The notes beneath the pieces are model-generated. The model was not told the origin of the DNA. It ran no database searches and worked only from the letters and a program-made list of their open reading frames with translations. Below, piece after piece: positions 51,353-61,174 of a stretch of DNA of 64,000 nucleotides. The first letter of the stretch is position 1. Every line of letters starts with the position of its first letter. Both the position numbers and the translations under genes were made by a program. Source of the DNA: VXYK01 sp965214565 (GTDB taxonomy: Bacteria > Actinomycetota > Acidimicrobiia > Acidimicrobiales > Aldehydirespiratoraceae); NCBI GenBank assembly GCA_965214565.1, contig OZ243951.1, positions 2,170,001-2,234,000 of the forward strand. Reading direction: 5' to 3'.

Positions 51353-54175
51353 TCAACTGTCGCTGCGGTTGACAGCGCGTGTGTCCTGCCCCAGGTAACT
51401 GGCGACAACAAGGGGGTTTGTGCGGATCTCTTGGGGCGCTCCCTGAGCTATCACCCTGCCTGCTTCTAGGCAGTAGACACGGTTGCTGATCGACATTATG
51501 AGACCCATGTCGTGCTCAACCACTAGCACGGCTGCGCCGAGATGACCCCGGATCTCGGCAATGAGAGGCCCGAACGCTTCGGCTTCGCGTTGAGCTATGC
51601 CCGCAGTGGGTTCGTCGAGGCACAACAGCTTGGCGTCGAACGCCAGCAGACCGGCGAGTTCAACGATTCGCCGAGTTCCAGTCGACAAATCACCGATGTG
51701 AACGTCCGCGTAACGTCCCAACCCCAAGAAGTCGATGAGATCGTCGACTTGTCTACGTGCTGCACGTTCACGCCGCGACCACTTCGGTGCACCGACAACA
51801 GCTGCGGTGATGCTCATGTCGTGGCGGCCTACCGCGGCTACCAGCACAGTCTCACGCACGGTCAATTCTGGGAACAGAGTGGCAGTCTGGAAAGTCCGCC
51901 CTAAGCCTCGCCTGGCTCGTTGCGATGCGCTCAGTCCTTCAACAGATTCGCCATACAGCGAGATGTTGCCTTCGGAAGCTACGAACCCGCCCACCGCGTT
52001 CATGAACGTGGTTTTGCCAGCACCGTTGGTACCGATCAACCCCACCGTTTCTCCAGCAGCTACTTCGATGTCGGCATGGTCGACGGCGATTCGGCTACCG
52101 AAGGAGACCGTGATCCCACTGGTGACCAACGCCGGTTGCGTGTGGGCCGGGGTTCTGGGCGCGCCCAACGCAACCGTGGCGCTGTGCACTTGCTTGGTTT
52201 GCTGCGTTGGCCGGCGTGTCTGCAACCACGTCATGAGACGGTCCCTGGCACTGAAGGCAACCTGAACCAGACCCGCCGGGAAATAGAGCAGCAGAATCAG
52301 CAGTCCGGCGCCGGATGTGAACAGCAACACGATGCGGTTTCCGGGTACGAAAGCTGGCAGGCCGATCACCCAGAGTGCACCGATGACCGGTCCGACAACC
52401 GAACTGATTCCCCCGATGATGGCGATCGACACGACACGAAGAGAGTCGGTCGTACCGAAGAAACGGCCCGTGAGCGGGACTTGTTGAATGACCCCGGCCA
52501 ACAGGGCACCGCCGAGACCTGCCACTGAACCGGCCAGCCCGAAGGCGCGGAGCTTGGTCCGCACCGGCGCGATCCCGTAAGCAAGCGCCGCGTCAGGATT
52601 GTCGCGCAGGGCTTGAATAGCGCGCCCAGTACCGCTGTGGCGGACCCGAGCAACCACGACCAGCACCAACACCAACACTGCAACCAGCAGCCAGTAATAG
52701 ATCCGTTGGTTGTCAAGATCGAGTCCGAACAGGTCGCCGCGGCGAAACGGCACTGAAGTTGTGTTTCCGTCGCTGAAAATGGGTCTTCGGAAGAGGTACT
52801 GCTGAGTGGCGAGCCCCAACACGAAAGTGCTCACGGCCAATAACAAGCCGCGCACCCGCAAAGCACCGGCGCCGACCACCCCAGCAAACAACCCCGCGAC
52901 CGCGGCGCCCACCAGCACAGCAACCACAAAAGGCGCACCAGCGGTTTGGAAGTCGACTATCCGGGTATCGCGCCAGCCGATGTCTAGTTCGAAGCCGCGT
53001 TGGGCCGCAGCGGCGCTTACGGCACCAACTCCGGCGAAAGCCATTTGACCGAGCGACAGTTGACCGGCCCAGCCGGTGATGACCGTGACCGATACGGCAC
53101 AGATCGCGAATGCAACGATGGTTGCGTAGGTGATCTGCCGAGACGGAGTGGTGACCACGACCGGCAACAGCAACGCCAGTGCCGCGGCCAGAGCCAAAGC
53201 AATCGCCGTGAGGTTCCGCACCCACCAGATCGACTGAAGACTCTGGGGGATCGGGCGGGTCTTCGGGTTGAACGAGAACCGGCCAGGAGCATCCTCACCG
53301 CTTCGTCCCTGCACAGCAACCGCCACCAGCACCGCCAGCAACAGAACGAATTCGTACAGTCCTGCCTCGGTCGGATAGTTGAACTTGACCAGAGAGAAGG
53401 CCACCCCGATCGCGATACCACTCAGCAACGCCCCGCTGAACGAACGCATACGAGCGATTGCGGCCGCTGCTAGGGCGTTGGCCATTGTTGAGGGGCCGAC
53501 GGTCTCGAGCCCGCTGACGCTGCGGTCCGCCGACAACAACACAACCGCGACCGTCGACACGACGCCGGCGACCAGCCATATCGTCAACGAAACCCGTTTC
53601 GGGCTGATCCCCGAGATCCTTGAGAGGTCGGGGTTCGCGGCTGTTGCGGTAACTGTGCGACCGAACGCGGTTCGGTCCATCAACAACATCAAACCGACAG
53701 CAACCAGCGGCGCAGCGATCAACGCGCTGAGTTGAGCTCCGGTAATGAACAACCCCCCAACATCGCTGAAGGTCTTGTTGAAGGCGGTCGGATAGCGGGT
53801 TCCGATCCCGCCGCCGACGTCAGGGTAAGCGAACAGGATGCCCTGCGCGATCTGGGCGACACCGATCGTGGCTACCAGCACGATCACCCTCGGGGCGGTG
53901 AACAAGCGCCGGACGATCCCGACCTCGACGACCACCGCGAAAACTGCCCCGACCGCCAGCGCAGCCAGAGCCGACAACCAGAAAGGTACATCCCAGCGCA
54001 GCGTCAACAACGCCAACAAACCGGCTCCCGGCAAACCCATGTTGCCCGCCGCGAAGTTGATCACCCGAGACGACCTGAAGATCAAGACGATGGCCATCGC
54101 CAGCATTCCGTAGACGGCACCGTTGACCAAACCGTCGAAGACAAGCTGACGGTTCGCCTCAAGAAAGCCGATCAC
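51353..54175 (-). CDS. LivH-LivM-LivG fusion: Liv-type ABC transporter permeases plus ATPase
   Basis: A single 940-residue protein joins three subunits of a branched-chain amino acid-type (HAAT) importer. Residues 1-290 are LivH (VNGAVYGMLAMAIVLIFRSS). Residues 325-640 are LivM (VITGWAGQLSLGQMAFAGVG; the EAA-like GRAIQALRDNPDAALAYGI). Residues 695-930 are LivG, with Walker A GTNGAGKTT, signature LSTGTRRIVELAG and Walker B LLCLDEPTAG. GTG 54175 has AAGGAGG 7 bp upstream inside the previous gene, which ends 2 bp before. The partner ATPase is fused to the upstream MFS protein. Substrate: probably not an amino acid, given the glycosidase neighbours, but this is inference. Confidence 0.9.
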   Translation of the reverse strand: MIGFLEANRQLVFDGLVNGAVYGMLAMAIVLIFRSSRVINFAAGNMGLPGAGLLALLTLRWDVPFWLSALAALAVGAVFAVVVEVGIVRRLFTAPRVIVLVATIGVAQIAQGILFAYPDVGGGIGTRYPTAFNKTFSDVGGLFITGAQLSALIAAPLVAVGLMLLMDRTAFGRTVTATAANPDLSRISGISPKRVSLTIWLVAGVVSTVAVVLLSADRSVSGLETVGPSTMANALAAAAIARMRSFSGALLSGIAIGVAFSLVKFNYPTEAGLYEFVLLLAVLVAVAVQGRSGEDAPGRFSFNPKTRPIPQSLQSIWWVRNLTAIALALAAALALLLPVVVTTPSRQITYATIVAFAICAVSVTVITGWAGQLSLGQMAFAGVGAVSAAAAQRGFELDIGWRDTRIVDFQTAGAPFVVAVLVGAAVAGLFAGVVGAGALRVRGLLLAVSTFVLGLATQQYLFRRPIFSDGNTTSVPFRRGDLFGLDLDNQRIYYWLLVAVLVLVLVVVARVRHSGTGRAIQALRDNPDAALAYGIAPVRTKLRAFGLAGSVAGLGGALLAGVIQQVPLTGRFFGTTDSLRVVSIAIIGGISSVVGPVIGALWVIGLPAFVPGNRIVLLFTSGAGLLILLLYFPAGLVQVAFSARDRLMTWLQTRRPTQQTKQVHSATVALGAPRTPAHTQPALVTSGITVSFGSRIAVDHADIEVAAGETVGLIGTNGAGKTTFMNAVGGFVASEGNISLYGESVEGLSASQRARRGLGRTFQTATLFPELTVRETVLVAAVGRHDMSITAAVVGAPKWSRRERAARRQVDDLIDFLGLGRYADVHIGDLSTGTRRIVELAGLLAFDAKLLCLDEPTAGIAQREAEAFGPLIAEIRGHLGAAVLVVEHDMGLIMSISNRVYCLEAGRVIAQGAPQEIRTNPLVVASYLGQDTRAVNRSDS

Positions 54176-54177
54176 CC

Positions 54178-56373
54178 TCAGCCTCCTTCCTCGCCGAAGA
54201 AGACAGCGCGGGCCAGATCGTCTCGCTCAGCCAGTTGAGCAGCGTCTCCCTCGAAGCGAACCCGGCCCTTTTCCAAGAACACGGCACGATCAGCAACTGC
54301 CAGAGCGATGTTGAGTGACTGTTCAACGATGATGATGGTCTGTCCCGCTGCTTTGAGTCGTTCTATGTGGCCGATCAGATCAGCAACCGCGGTGGGTGCG
54401 AGCCCCAACGAGAGTTCGTCAATAATCAGGATTTCAGGGTTGTGCAGCAGTGTCCGCGCCAACGCCAGCATCTGTTGCTGTCCACCCGACAGAGAACTAG
54501 CCGGGTCGTCAAGGCGGTCTCGGAGCTCGGGGAAGAGTTCGACAACCCGATCAATGCGTTGCTGCCGCTCGGTCTTGTCATGACGGTGCTGGTAGGCACC
54601 CAATTCAAGGTTGTGCCGCACACGCATCGGCAACCAGACGCCGTTGCCGCCGGGCAGCATCTGTACACCCATGGCGCTGCGCTGTTCGGGCGCCGCGAAA
54701 GTGATGGTGCGGCCGTTGAGTCGCACCACGCCTCTGGTCGGCGTTCCCAGTCCCGCAACAACCCGCAACACGGTGGTCTTGCCTGCGCCGTTGGTGCCGA
54801 GGAGAGCCAGCGTTTCACCGCGTTGAACCTCGAAGGAGACGCCGAAAAGGATCTGGATGTTGCCGTAGCTGAAATCAACGTCGGCGACTTGAAGCACCGG
54901 AATGTTGTCTGGGTCTTCGAGCTGTCGGGCGTGTTCGGCTTGCTCTTCATGCAACTCGGCGACGTTAAGCGAGAGGTCGCGGCGGATGTGACGCGCACCG
55001 TTCATCATGAAGGCACCGCCGAGGATCGTTGAAGGCAGACCCAGCACCAGAATAGTTGTCTTGGTGCCGGTGGCGTCTGTGAGCAGAGCAGCGAGCAGAC
55101 CTCCACCGGCCGCGCCGATGAAGAAGATGTAGAGCGTGGCCAACGCCGATCCGACGCCGCGCAACCGGTACGGCACGACCGCTTGCATCAACGGGCCGAC
55201 CATCGCGAACGCGGAGAACATCATCAACGAACCGGGAATGTCGAACAACGCGAAGAGCCAAGGGTTCGGCATATTGAACTGAATCGGCAGAAGCAGTGCG
55301 GACGGCAGAATGAGCGAGCCGATCAGCGTCAGCGCTCTGGTCGGGCTGGTTCGGTAGAGCTGGTCGAAGTACCGCCCGATGAACGGCATGATGGCGATCA
55401 CTCCGATACCTGAAGCGGTGGTGAGAGTGCCGCGACCTAGACTCCCGAGCCCATAGGTGTCTTCCAAGAACAGCGAGGTGAGCACCGGTCGGGAGAACAG
55501 ACCGAAACCGAGAGCCGCGAAACCGAGCAGCACAGTGCGGACCGTCGCCACTTTGTTGAGCCGGGCGAAAGCTGCTTCCAACGAGATCGGGGCGGGGTCT
55601 GAATCGGCGATCGCCTCGCCCAGCACGTCAGTCTTCTCCCATTGGCCCCGTATTGGTTCGGGGAGCCGGAAGGCCGCTATCGCCACCACCGCCACAGGAA
55701 TCCAAAGCACGTAGTAGGTCCACCGCCAGCCGACATACGCGGCGATCGCGCCGACCAGAATGGGACTGACCGTGTTGACGGACCGGCCGACCATGATGTT
55801 GAGCGAAGCGATCCGGCCGCGCACCCCGATCGGGTATTGGTCGGCGATGAGCGAACCATGCACGGGAAGCGTGTTGGACTTGGCGATCCCGGTTCCGAGA
55901 CGCGCAAAGAAGAACACGACGACATGACGGGCGAGACCCGACAACAGAGTGAAGAAACCGAAGGCGAGACTGGCGGCGCCGATCACCGTGCCGCGTCGGC
56001 ACCGGTCGGCAAGCCAACCCATCGGCAGGGCACCCAGAAACACGAAAGAAACCGATGCGGCGCCCAAGAAGACAATCACCCCGTCACCAATCCCGAAACC
56101 ATCGCGTATCTCGGGTGCCAAGACGGTCAGCGCTGCACCTTCGAGTTCATCGAGGCTGTTCAGCAGCAGCAACACCAAGAAAGTCGCCATGCCGCCCTTG
56201 GCGAGCCCTTCGCGCAACGGCATCTCTTCGCCGCCAACACCGGGGAGCAGGTCCTCTGGGAACAGAACCTGCTCTTCGCTGCCTGTGGCCCGCTCCTGTT
56301 CGTTGGCCAGCACTTGACGGCTGAGCGCCTGCGTGTCGGCCATTGCTGGGCGTGGTGAATCAGCGTCAGTCAC
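54178..56373 (-). CDS. MFS transporter fused to LivF-type ABC ATPase
   Basis: A 731-residue protein of two transport classes. Residues 60-455 form a twelve-helix major facilitator domain with the loop 2-3 motif GWLADRCRRG and RLGTGIAKSNTLPV. Residues 490-731 form a LivF ATPase: GTNGAGKTTVLRV, LSGGQQQMLALART and IDELSLGLAP, where Walker B has Leu for the usual Pro. The ATPase presumably pairs with the LivG part of the next protein. What the MFS half adds is unclear: a second route for the same substrate, an efflux valve, or a sensor. GTG 56373 is given; ATG 56343 is an alternative. Confidence 0.88.
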   Translation of the reverse strand: MTDADSPRPAMADTQALSRQVLANEQERATGSEEQVLFPEDLLPGVGGEEMPLREGLAKGGMATFLVLLLLNSLDELEGAALTVLAPEIRDGFGIGDGVIVFLGAASVSFVFLGALPMGWLADRCRRGTVIGAASLAFGFFTLLSGLARHVVVFFFARLGTGIAKSNTLPVHGSLIADQYPIGVRGRIASLNIMVGRSVNTVSPILVGAIAAYVGWRWTYYVLWIPVAVVAIAAFRLPEPIRGQWEKTDVLGEAIADSDPAPISLEAAFARLNKVATVRTVLLGFAALGFGLFSRPVLTSLFLEDTYGLGSLGRGTLTTASGIGVIAIMPFIGRYFDQLYRTSPTRALTLIGSLILPSALLLPIQFNMPNPWLFALFDIPGSLMMFSAFAMVGPLMQAVVPYRLRGVGSALATLYIFFIGAAGGGLLAALLTDATGTKTTILVLGLPSTILGGAFMMNGARHIRRDLSLNVAELHEEQAEHARQLEDPDNIPVLQVADVDFSYGNIQILFGVSFEVQRGETLALLGTNGAGKTTVLRVVAGLGTPTRGVVRLNGRTITFAAPEQRSAMGVQMLPGGNGVWLPMRVRHNLELGAYQHRHDKTERQQRIDRVVELFPELRDRLDDPASSLSGGQQQMLALARTLLHNPEILIIDELSLGLAPTAVADLIGHIERLKAAGQTIIIVEQSLNIALAVADRAVFLEKGRVRFEGDAAQLAERDDLARAVFFGEEGG

Positions 56374-56396
56374 TGGCCTGTGTCAGCCTCAAAGAC

Positions 56397-57410
56397 TCAG
56401 CGGCGTCCAAAGAAGTCTCTCGTTTCGTCGCGGTGCATGAAACGGGGTTCGCTCACCGAAGCCTGATACAGCTCGGCCAGACCCTCCCAGGCGCCGATTC
56501 GCGTGTCGCCATAGAAGGGGAACATTCCGTCGCGCCAGTCGGTTGCGATAACAGTCATGGCCTTTATTTCGGGCCTGCGCCTGATCAACTCGAAGAGGGC
56601 TTCGTACCATTGCCATTGTTCGTCAACCCCGCCGATCTCCAACAAGCCGTCTCGAAACGACTCGGGTTTGTCGGGGTCGACCCGGTTCCAGTCAAAAAAG
56701 AACGGGCACGATTCGGGGATCATCACCGGCTTCCGCTCGTTTCTGCAGCGGTCCAAGAACGCGGTCGTCTCGTCACGTTCAAAGCCGATCGGAGCGAAGA
56801 TGTCCATGGCTGCCCAATCCACATATTCGCCTCCGGGCCACCAGTCGAAAGGGTCGCGGAACTGAAACGAACCGGCAGCGGAGCACCATGTGGAGGCCAC
56901 ATTGTGAGCCTCTTCACGGCGCATCTGCTCGACGATGTGCGGGAACAGATCGCGGTAGGCGCCGGGGTCGTGCGGGTCGAAACTCAAGTTGAATTCGTAG
57001 CCGATCCGCAACCACACGGGAACCGCCAGATCGCGTAGGCAGCGAGCCAACCGACCCAGCGACTCGTCGCAATCCCCTTTGGCGACGACGTGTTCAACGG
57101 GCCGGACGTGCAGCCCGACGATCAACGGCGTCCCGGGACGTTTGGTTTGGAGGTTTGCGGCGCCCTCGCAGAAAGCATCGAGAATCGTGTCGCTGGTGTT
57201 GTGCACGTGGGCGTAGGTGCTGACGACTCCGGGTTGCGGGTCAATGGTCGCTTCGTATTCGCTGAGTTCTTGGTCTTCGACCAGGTGAGGGCGGTCCTCA
57301 ACACCGAGTTGTCCCCAGCAGTGCAGAACCCGGCCGGCGGGTGGTTCGAATTTGGCCCCGAAGTCAACCGCATCGGTTGAACGATCTGGAGGCGTCACCG
57401 CGATCTTCAT
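56397..57410 (-). CDS. GH26-like glycoside hydrolase
   Basis: A 337-residue cytoplasmic protein with the features of a beta/alpha-barrel retaining glycosidase of the GH26/clan A kind. VWLRIGYEFNLSFDPHDP holds the probable acid/base Glu. STWCSAA and YVDWAAMDIFAP are on the barrel rim, and KPVMIPESCPFFFDW has the probable nucleophile Glu. GH26 enzymes cleave beta-mannan, beta-1,3-xylan or related links. Without a signal peptide it would act on imported oligosaccharides. ATG 57410 overlaps the ROK gene stop, so the two are co-translated. The family is not certain; GH5- or GH39-type is possible. Confidence 0.6.
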   Translation of the reverse strand: MKIAVTPPDRSTDAVDFGAKFEPPAGRVLHCWGQLGVEDRPHLVEDQELSEYEATIDPQPGVVSTYAHVHNTSDTILDAFCEGAANLQTKRPGTPLIVGLHVRPVEHVVAKGDCDESLGRLARCLRDLAVPVWLRIGYEFNLSFDPHDPGAYRDLFPHIVEQMRREEAHNVASTWCSAAGSFQFRDPFDWWPGGEYVDWAAMDIFAPIGFERDETTAFLDRCRNERKPVMIPESCPFFFDWNRVDPDKPESFRDGLLEIGGVDEQWQWYEALFELIRRRPEIKAMTVIATDWRDGMFPFYGDTRIGAWEGLAELYQASVSEPRFMHRDETRDFFGRR

Positions 57411-58624
57411 GCGGACTCCCGTGTGAGGCGGGTGGAGGCGAGCCCGGCTGGGTCGCGTAGAACATGGTCGAACACCAACTCGGCGGCACCGACGAGAGCG
57501 GCGTCGGGCCCCAGCGCGGATCCGACGATTCTGAAATTGCGATGCTGGTTGGCCACGATCACTGCTGCCGCCTCCCTTTCGATCGTCTCGGTTGCCAAGC
57601 GGTGAATCCCTGCGAGGTACCCGCCGCAGACCACAAGCCCAGGGTCACAGATGTTGATGAGGTTGCCGATTCCAAAACCGAGCCACGAGGCGACATCATC
57701 GACCGCACGTCGAGCCGTTTCGTCACCGGACTCAGCATCCATTATCAACTGTTCGGCGCTGCTGCGGTCGACTCGTTGCCGACCGGCTTTGCGAAGCAAC
57801 GCCAGTTCGCCGATCTCTGTCTCGAGGCAACCTCGCGAGCCGCATTTGCATTTCGTTCCGTGGCGGTTGACCACCATGTGACCGACTTCGGTCGCGTGGT
57901 CGTTGTGCCCGGTCTGTCTTTCTCCGTCGCGTATCAATCCTCCGCCGATTCCCCGTTCTGCTGACAGGTAGAGAAGGTCAGCTGTGTTGATTTGATGACC
58001 GGACCCTCGCCGGTGCTCGGCGAGGGCACCCAGGTGGGCGTCGTTGCCGAACAGGAGCGGGATTTCATGGGGGAGCACTGCTCTGCCATGCGCGTGCAGG
58101 TCCAAGTCTGACCAGCCGATGTTGGGGGCTTCCACCAAGTGGCCGTCGAGGGTTACGAGCCCGTGGATGGCCGTTCCGGCGCCGACCACGGGTGGAAGTT
58201 CAGCGAGCAGGTCAACGCTCGCTTCACCCAGTGCCCGCGAGGTTGCGTCCGGACCGTCGAGGGCTGGGTGGATGTCGACTTCGACGGAGTTGAAGACGGT
58301 GCCTCCGAGACCGACGGTGGCGATCCGCGCTTGGTCGACGGCGATCTCGCTTGCGATAACGACAACTTGCGTAGAGTTGGGGGTTACGACGGCCGAGGGT
58401 CTGCCACGGCTGCCGTCGGGCACGGCGGCTTCTTCGGTCACCAGGCCGCGTTGCACGAGTTCGTCGACGAGGCTGAGGACGGTGCTCTTGTTCAGGCCGG
58501 TGGCTTCGGTGATGTCCGCGCGTTGCAGCGGGCCGTGTCGGTGCAGAAGGGTGATCGCAGAGGCCAGATTCTGGCGGCGAAGGTCTGCCGTGGTGGTGCG
58601 TGGTAGGGCGATCTGTATAGTCAA
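57407..58624 (-). CDS. ROK-family transcriptional regulator
   Basis: A 405-residue NagC/XylR-type repressor. The winged helix (about 15-75; RADITEATGLNKSTVLSLVDEL) precedes a ROK sugar-kinase-like domain with zinc site CKCGSRGCLE and His in EVGHMVVN. The DxGxT ATP motif is degenerate (SEIAVDQARIATV), so it binds sugar but likely does not phosphorylate it. The start is TTG 58624, with no better codon nearby. Divergent from the binding-protein gene with 70 bp between starts; it probably represses both directions until a sugar is present. Confidence 0.87.
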   Translation of the reverse strand: MTIQIALPRTTTADLRRQNLASAITLLHRHGPLQRADITEATGLNKSTVLSLVDELVQRGLVTEEAAVPDGSRGRPSAVVTPNSTQVVVIASEIAVDQARIATVGLGGTVFNSVEVDIHPALDGPDATSRALGEASVDLLAELPPVVGAGTAIHGLVTLDGHLVEAPNIGWSDLDLHAHGRAVLPHEIPLLFGNDAHLGALAEHRRGSGHQINTADLLYLSAERGIGGGLIRDGERQTGHNDHATEVGHMVVNRHGTKCKCGSRGCLETEIGELALLRKAGRQRVDRSSAEQLIMDAESGDETARRAVDDVASWLGFGIGNLINICDPGLVVCGGYLAGIHRLATETIEREAAAVIVANQHRNFRIVGSALGPDAALVGAAELVFDHVLRDPAGLASTRLTRESA

Positions 58625-58694
58625 GAGACTTTAGTTGCATTCGTCAACTTAATGTGGGACTGTTGAGATCTCGACTCCTGTGGAGGTACCGGTC
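58625..58694. promoter_or_regulatory. Divergent regulatory region, candidate ROK operator
   Basis: This AT-richer gap separates the ROK gene from the binding-protein gene. On the minus strand TTGAC occurs twice (near 58646 and at the ROK start), with AACTAAAG between them. Both promoters and the ROK binding site should lie here; exact sites cannot be fixed. Confidence 0.35.
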
Positions 58695-60125
58695 ATGCGC
58701 CTTCGATTCCTCGGCATCCTCGCCGCCCTAGTACTGCTCGCTGCAGCTTGCGGTGGTGACGACAGCTCTCAAGATCCACCGGCCGACAACGCTGGCGGTG
58801 ATAGTGCTCAAGACTCTGGAGACACTGAGCCTGATCCAGCCACTGGCGTTGACGACAGCGACGACCGCGACGAACCGGAAGAGACGGCGGACACTGACGC
58901 TGAGCAGGAACCTGAACCCGAAGAAGTCGACGAACCCGAAGAAGTCGAACAACCACCTGAAGAAATCGTATTGACCGACTCCTTCAGGGGAGTCACCGCC
59001 GAAGAGATCAAGATCGGCATCGTTATTATCGACGTTGAGGTCTTCGGCCGTGACAACGGCGATGTGGAAGCCAAATGGCAGGCTGCTATCGACCACGTCA
59101 ACGACAACGGGGGAGTCCTTGGTCGCAGGCTCGAACCTGTTTTTGCCCGTTACATACCCCTCGGCGACACCGAAACCGAAGCCGCCTGCGTGTTGTTGAC
59201 CCAAGACGAGCAGGTATTCGCGGCGATGGGGCCACTCCTCACCAATCTGACCTGTTTCACCGACGTGAACGACACGATCTTCATCAACACGTTCGGCGTC
59301 AGCCAAGAGGAGTTCGACCAGTCCAGAACCGTAGCCATTGGCCCGGGGTCGCTGCCCGCCCGAAGCGCAGCCATGAACGTGGACGCGCTCGTTGACGCTG
59401 GAGCGCTGGACGGTCCGGTTGCGGTTCATGCTGCTGTGAACACTGGCGACGAACGGGACCTCTACGTGGGAGTTCTGCGTGACGCGGGAGTGGAGGTGGT
59501 CTCGGAGACCGAGTCAACCGTGGGTGACGGCGACATCGTTGCAGCAGAGGCTGAGATGCAGTCTTTCGCGCAGCGCTGGCAAGCCGATGGTGCCGAGATC
59601 ATCTTCGCGGTTGGCGCAGGCTCCGGCCTCAACGTTGTAGCCGGTGTTGACCGAAGCTCATTCCGCCCGAATATTGTGCTCACCAACCCGAGCGACTTCG
59701 ATCCCCAGCTCTATCGGGATCTCGGGTATACGACCGACGCGCTCAACGGTGCGATTGCTCTTGGCTTCGAGACATACGAACAACTTGCCTCGGGTGGTGA
59801 TCCCGGGGTGGCGGCGTGCATCGATCGTTTCGAGGCGTCATCGGGCGAAACCGTCAACGTCAGCCCCAGCGGCGACGATCCGGTCAACTTGAACACCACA
59901 GTCTGGTCCTGCCAGGCCATCGAGATCTTTGCGCAGGTCGCTGAGGCGGCAGGGGCGGACCTGACCAACGACTCGTTCCGTGCCGCAGCCGAAACGGGAC
60001 TCGACTTGCAGGTGACCGCGGCGTCGCCAGCGTCGATCGCCGCGGGGAAGTTTGACATAGGCGACTCATCGCCGACCCTCTTGGTCTTCGTCGCCGATGA
60101 TGATGACTTCGTCCCGTACAACTGA
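58695..60125 (+). CDS. Liv-type solute-binding lipoprotein
   Basis: A 476-residue exported binding protein. The signal peptide ends LVLLAAACGG, a good lipobox. A strongly acidic linker of about 75 residues (EPEEVDEPEEVEQPPEE) lifts the domain from the membrane. The body is a type I periplasmic-binding fold as in LivK (EEIKIGIVIIDVEVFG, VLGRRLEPVF, CVLLTQDEQVFAAMG). ATG 58695 has GGAGG 8 bp upstream. It is the likely receptor of the fused LivHMG/MFS-LivF system on the other strand. Confidence 0.87.
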   Translation: MRLRFLGILAALVLLAAACGGDDSSQDPPADNAGGDSAQDSGDTEPDPATGVDDSDDRDEPEETADTDAEQEPEPEEVDEPEEVEQPPEEIVLTDSFRGVTAEEIKIGIVIIDVEVFGRDNGDVEAKWQAAIDHVNDNGGVLGRRLEPVFARYIPLGDTETEAACVLLTQDEQVFAAMGPLLTNLTCFTDVNDTIFINTFGVSQEEFDQSRTVAIGPGSLPARSAAMNVDALVDAGALDGPVAVHAAVNTGDERDLYVGVLRDAGVEVVSETESTVGDGDIVAAEAEMQSFAQRWQADGAEIIFAVGAGSGLNVVAGVDRSSFRPNIVLTNPSDFDPQLYRDLGYTTDALNGAIALGFETYEQLASGGDPGVAACIDRFEASSGETVNVSPSGDDPVNLNTTVWSCQAIEIFAQVAEAAGADLTNDSFRAAAETGLDLQVTAASPASIAAGKFDIGDSSPTLLVFVADDDDFVPYN

Positions 60126-60187
60126 GGCAGAACCGGGACGCGCGGTTTCCGCTTTCGGGTTCTGGTACTGCTAGGGTCCGCGCCGGT

Positions 60188-61168
60188 ATGGAACAGATTG
60201 AGCTTGTTGGTTTGGATAAGCCTGTCAGCCGGTTGGTACACGGTTCGACCGGTCTGATGGGTGTTGATGACTCAGTGGCGTTTCCGGTGCTCGAAGCGGC
60301 TGTGGACGCGGGCATCAACGCCTTTGATACCGCCGCGGTGTATGCCTTTGGTGACTACAGCATGGATGCGATGCTCGGACGGTGGATCCGCCACCGGGGT
60401 GGATGCGATGACATCGTGGTGATCGCCAAAGGCGCTCATCCGGCACCGCCTGACTGGCATCTCCCGCGGGTGAACCCGGGCGCTGTGGCTGAAGATATTG
60501 ATCTGACCCGTGACCGGATGGGTCTGGATCACCTTGATCTCTGGCTGTTCCACCGAGACGATCCGACGGTAGAAATCGGGTCGCTGGTCGAGGCTGCCAC
60601 GGCAGCTGTTGATCGGGGCGGCATCAGTGCTTGGGGCGTTTCGAACTGGTCGGTGGAGCGGATCAAAGCCGCGATCGACTACGCAGCCGACCATGGTCTT
60701 CGGGCACCGGTTTGCAACAGCGCCCACTACAGCCTCGCCACCCAGCTCGACAGCCCTTGGGACGACGTGGTCACCCTCACCGGTGAAGCGCACGCCGATG
60801 ACCGCGAATGGCATCGAGAAAGCGATGTGAAGGTTGTTGCATGGTCGGCGCTCGCGGGCGGGTTTCTGAGCGAGCGGGTCAGCCGGAAGGACTTGGAGCA
60901 CGAGCCCCCGCCTCATCTGGCGGACACGGCGCGGTGTTATTTCAACGAGGAGAACTGGGAACGCCGCGAGCGGGCCGCGGAAGTGGGTGCCGGGATGGGC
61001 CTCAGCTTGAGCCAGACAGCACTGGCTTGGGTGTTTGCGGCCGATTTTGAACCTATGGCTATTGCGGGCAGTGTCACCCCAGACGAAGTCCGCGAGAATG
61101 TGGATGCTGCGGATGCGCAGCTGAGCGAAGCAGACATCAGCTACATCAACGGCCGATCCGAGGCTTGA
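60188..61168 (+). CDS. Aldo/keto reductase
   Basis: A 326-residue NADPH-dependent oxidoreductase. The catalytic tetrad is complete: D47 and Y52 (FDTAAVYAFGDYS), K81 (VVIAKGAHP) and H122 (LWLFHRDDP). SLSQTALAWVFA and AGSVTPDEVRENVDA in the last third bind the cofactor. Placed between a sugar-type binding protein and a GH3 enzyme it may oxidise or reduce a released sugar. Ends 6 bp before the GH3 gene. Confidence 0.9.
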   Translation: MEQIELVGLDKPVSRLVHGSTGLMGVDDSVAFPVLEAAVDAGINAFDTAAVYAFGDYSMDAMLGRWIRHRGGCDDIVVIAKGAHPAPPDWHLPRVNPGAVAEDIDLTRDRMGLDHLDLWLFHRDDPTVEIGSLVEAATAAVDRGGISAWGVSNWSVERIKAAIDYAADHGLRAPVCNSAHYSLATQLDSPWDDVVTLTGEAHADDREWHRESDVKVVAWSALAGGFLSERVSRKDLEHEPPPHLADTARCYFNEENWERRERAAEVGAGMGLSLSQTALAWVFAADFEPMAIAGSVTPDEVRENVDAADAQLSEADISYINGRSEA

Positions 61169-61174
61169 GCCGCC

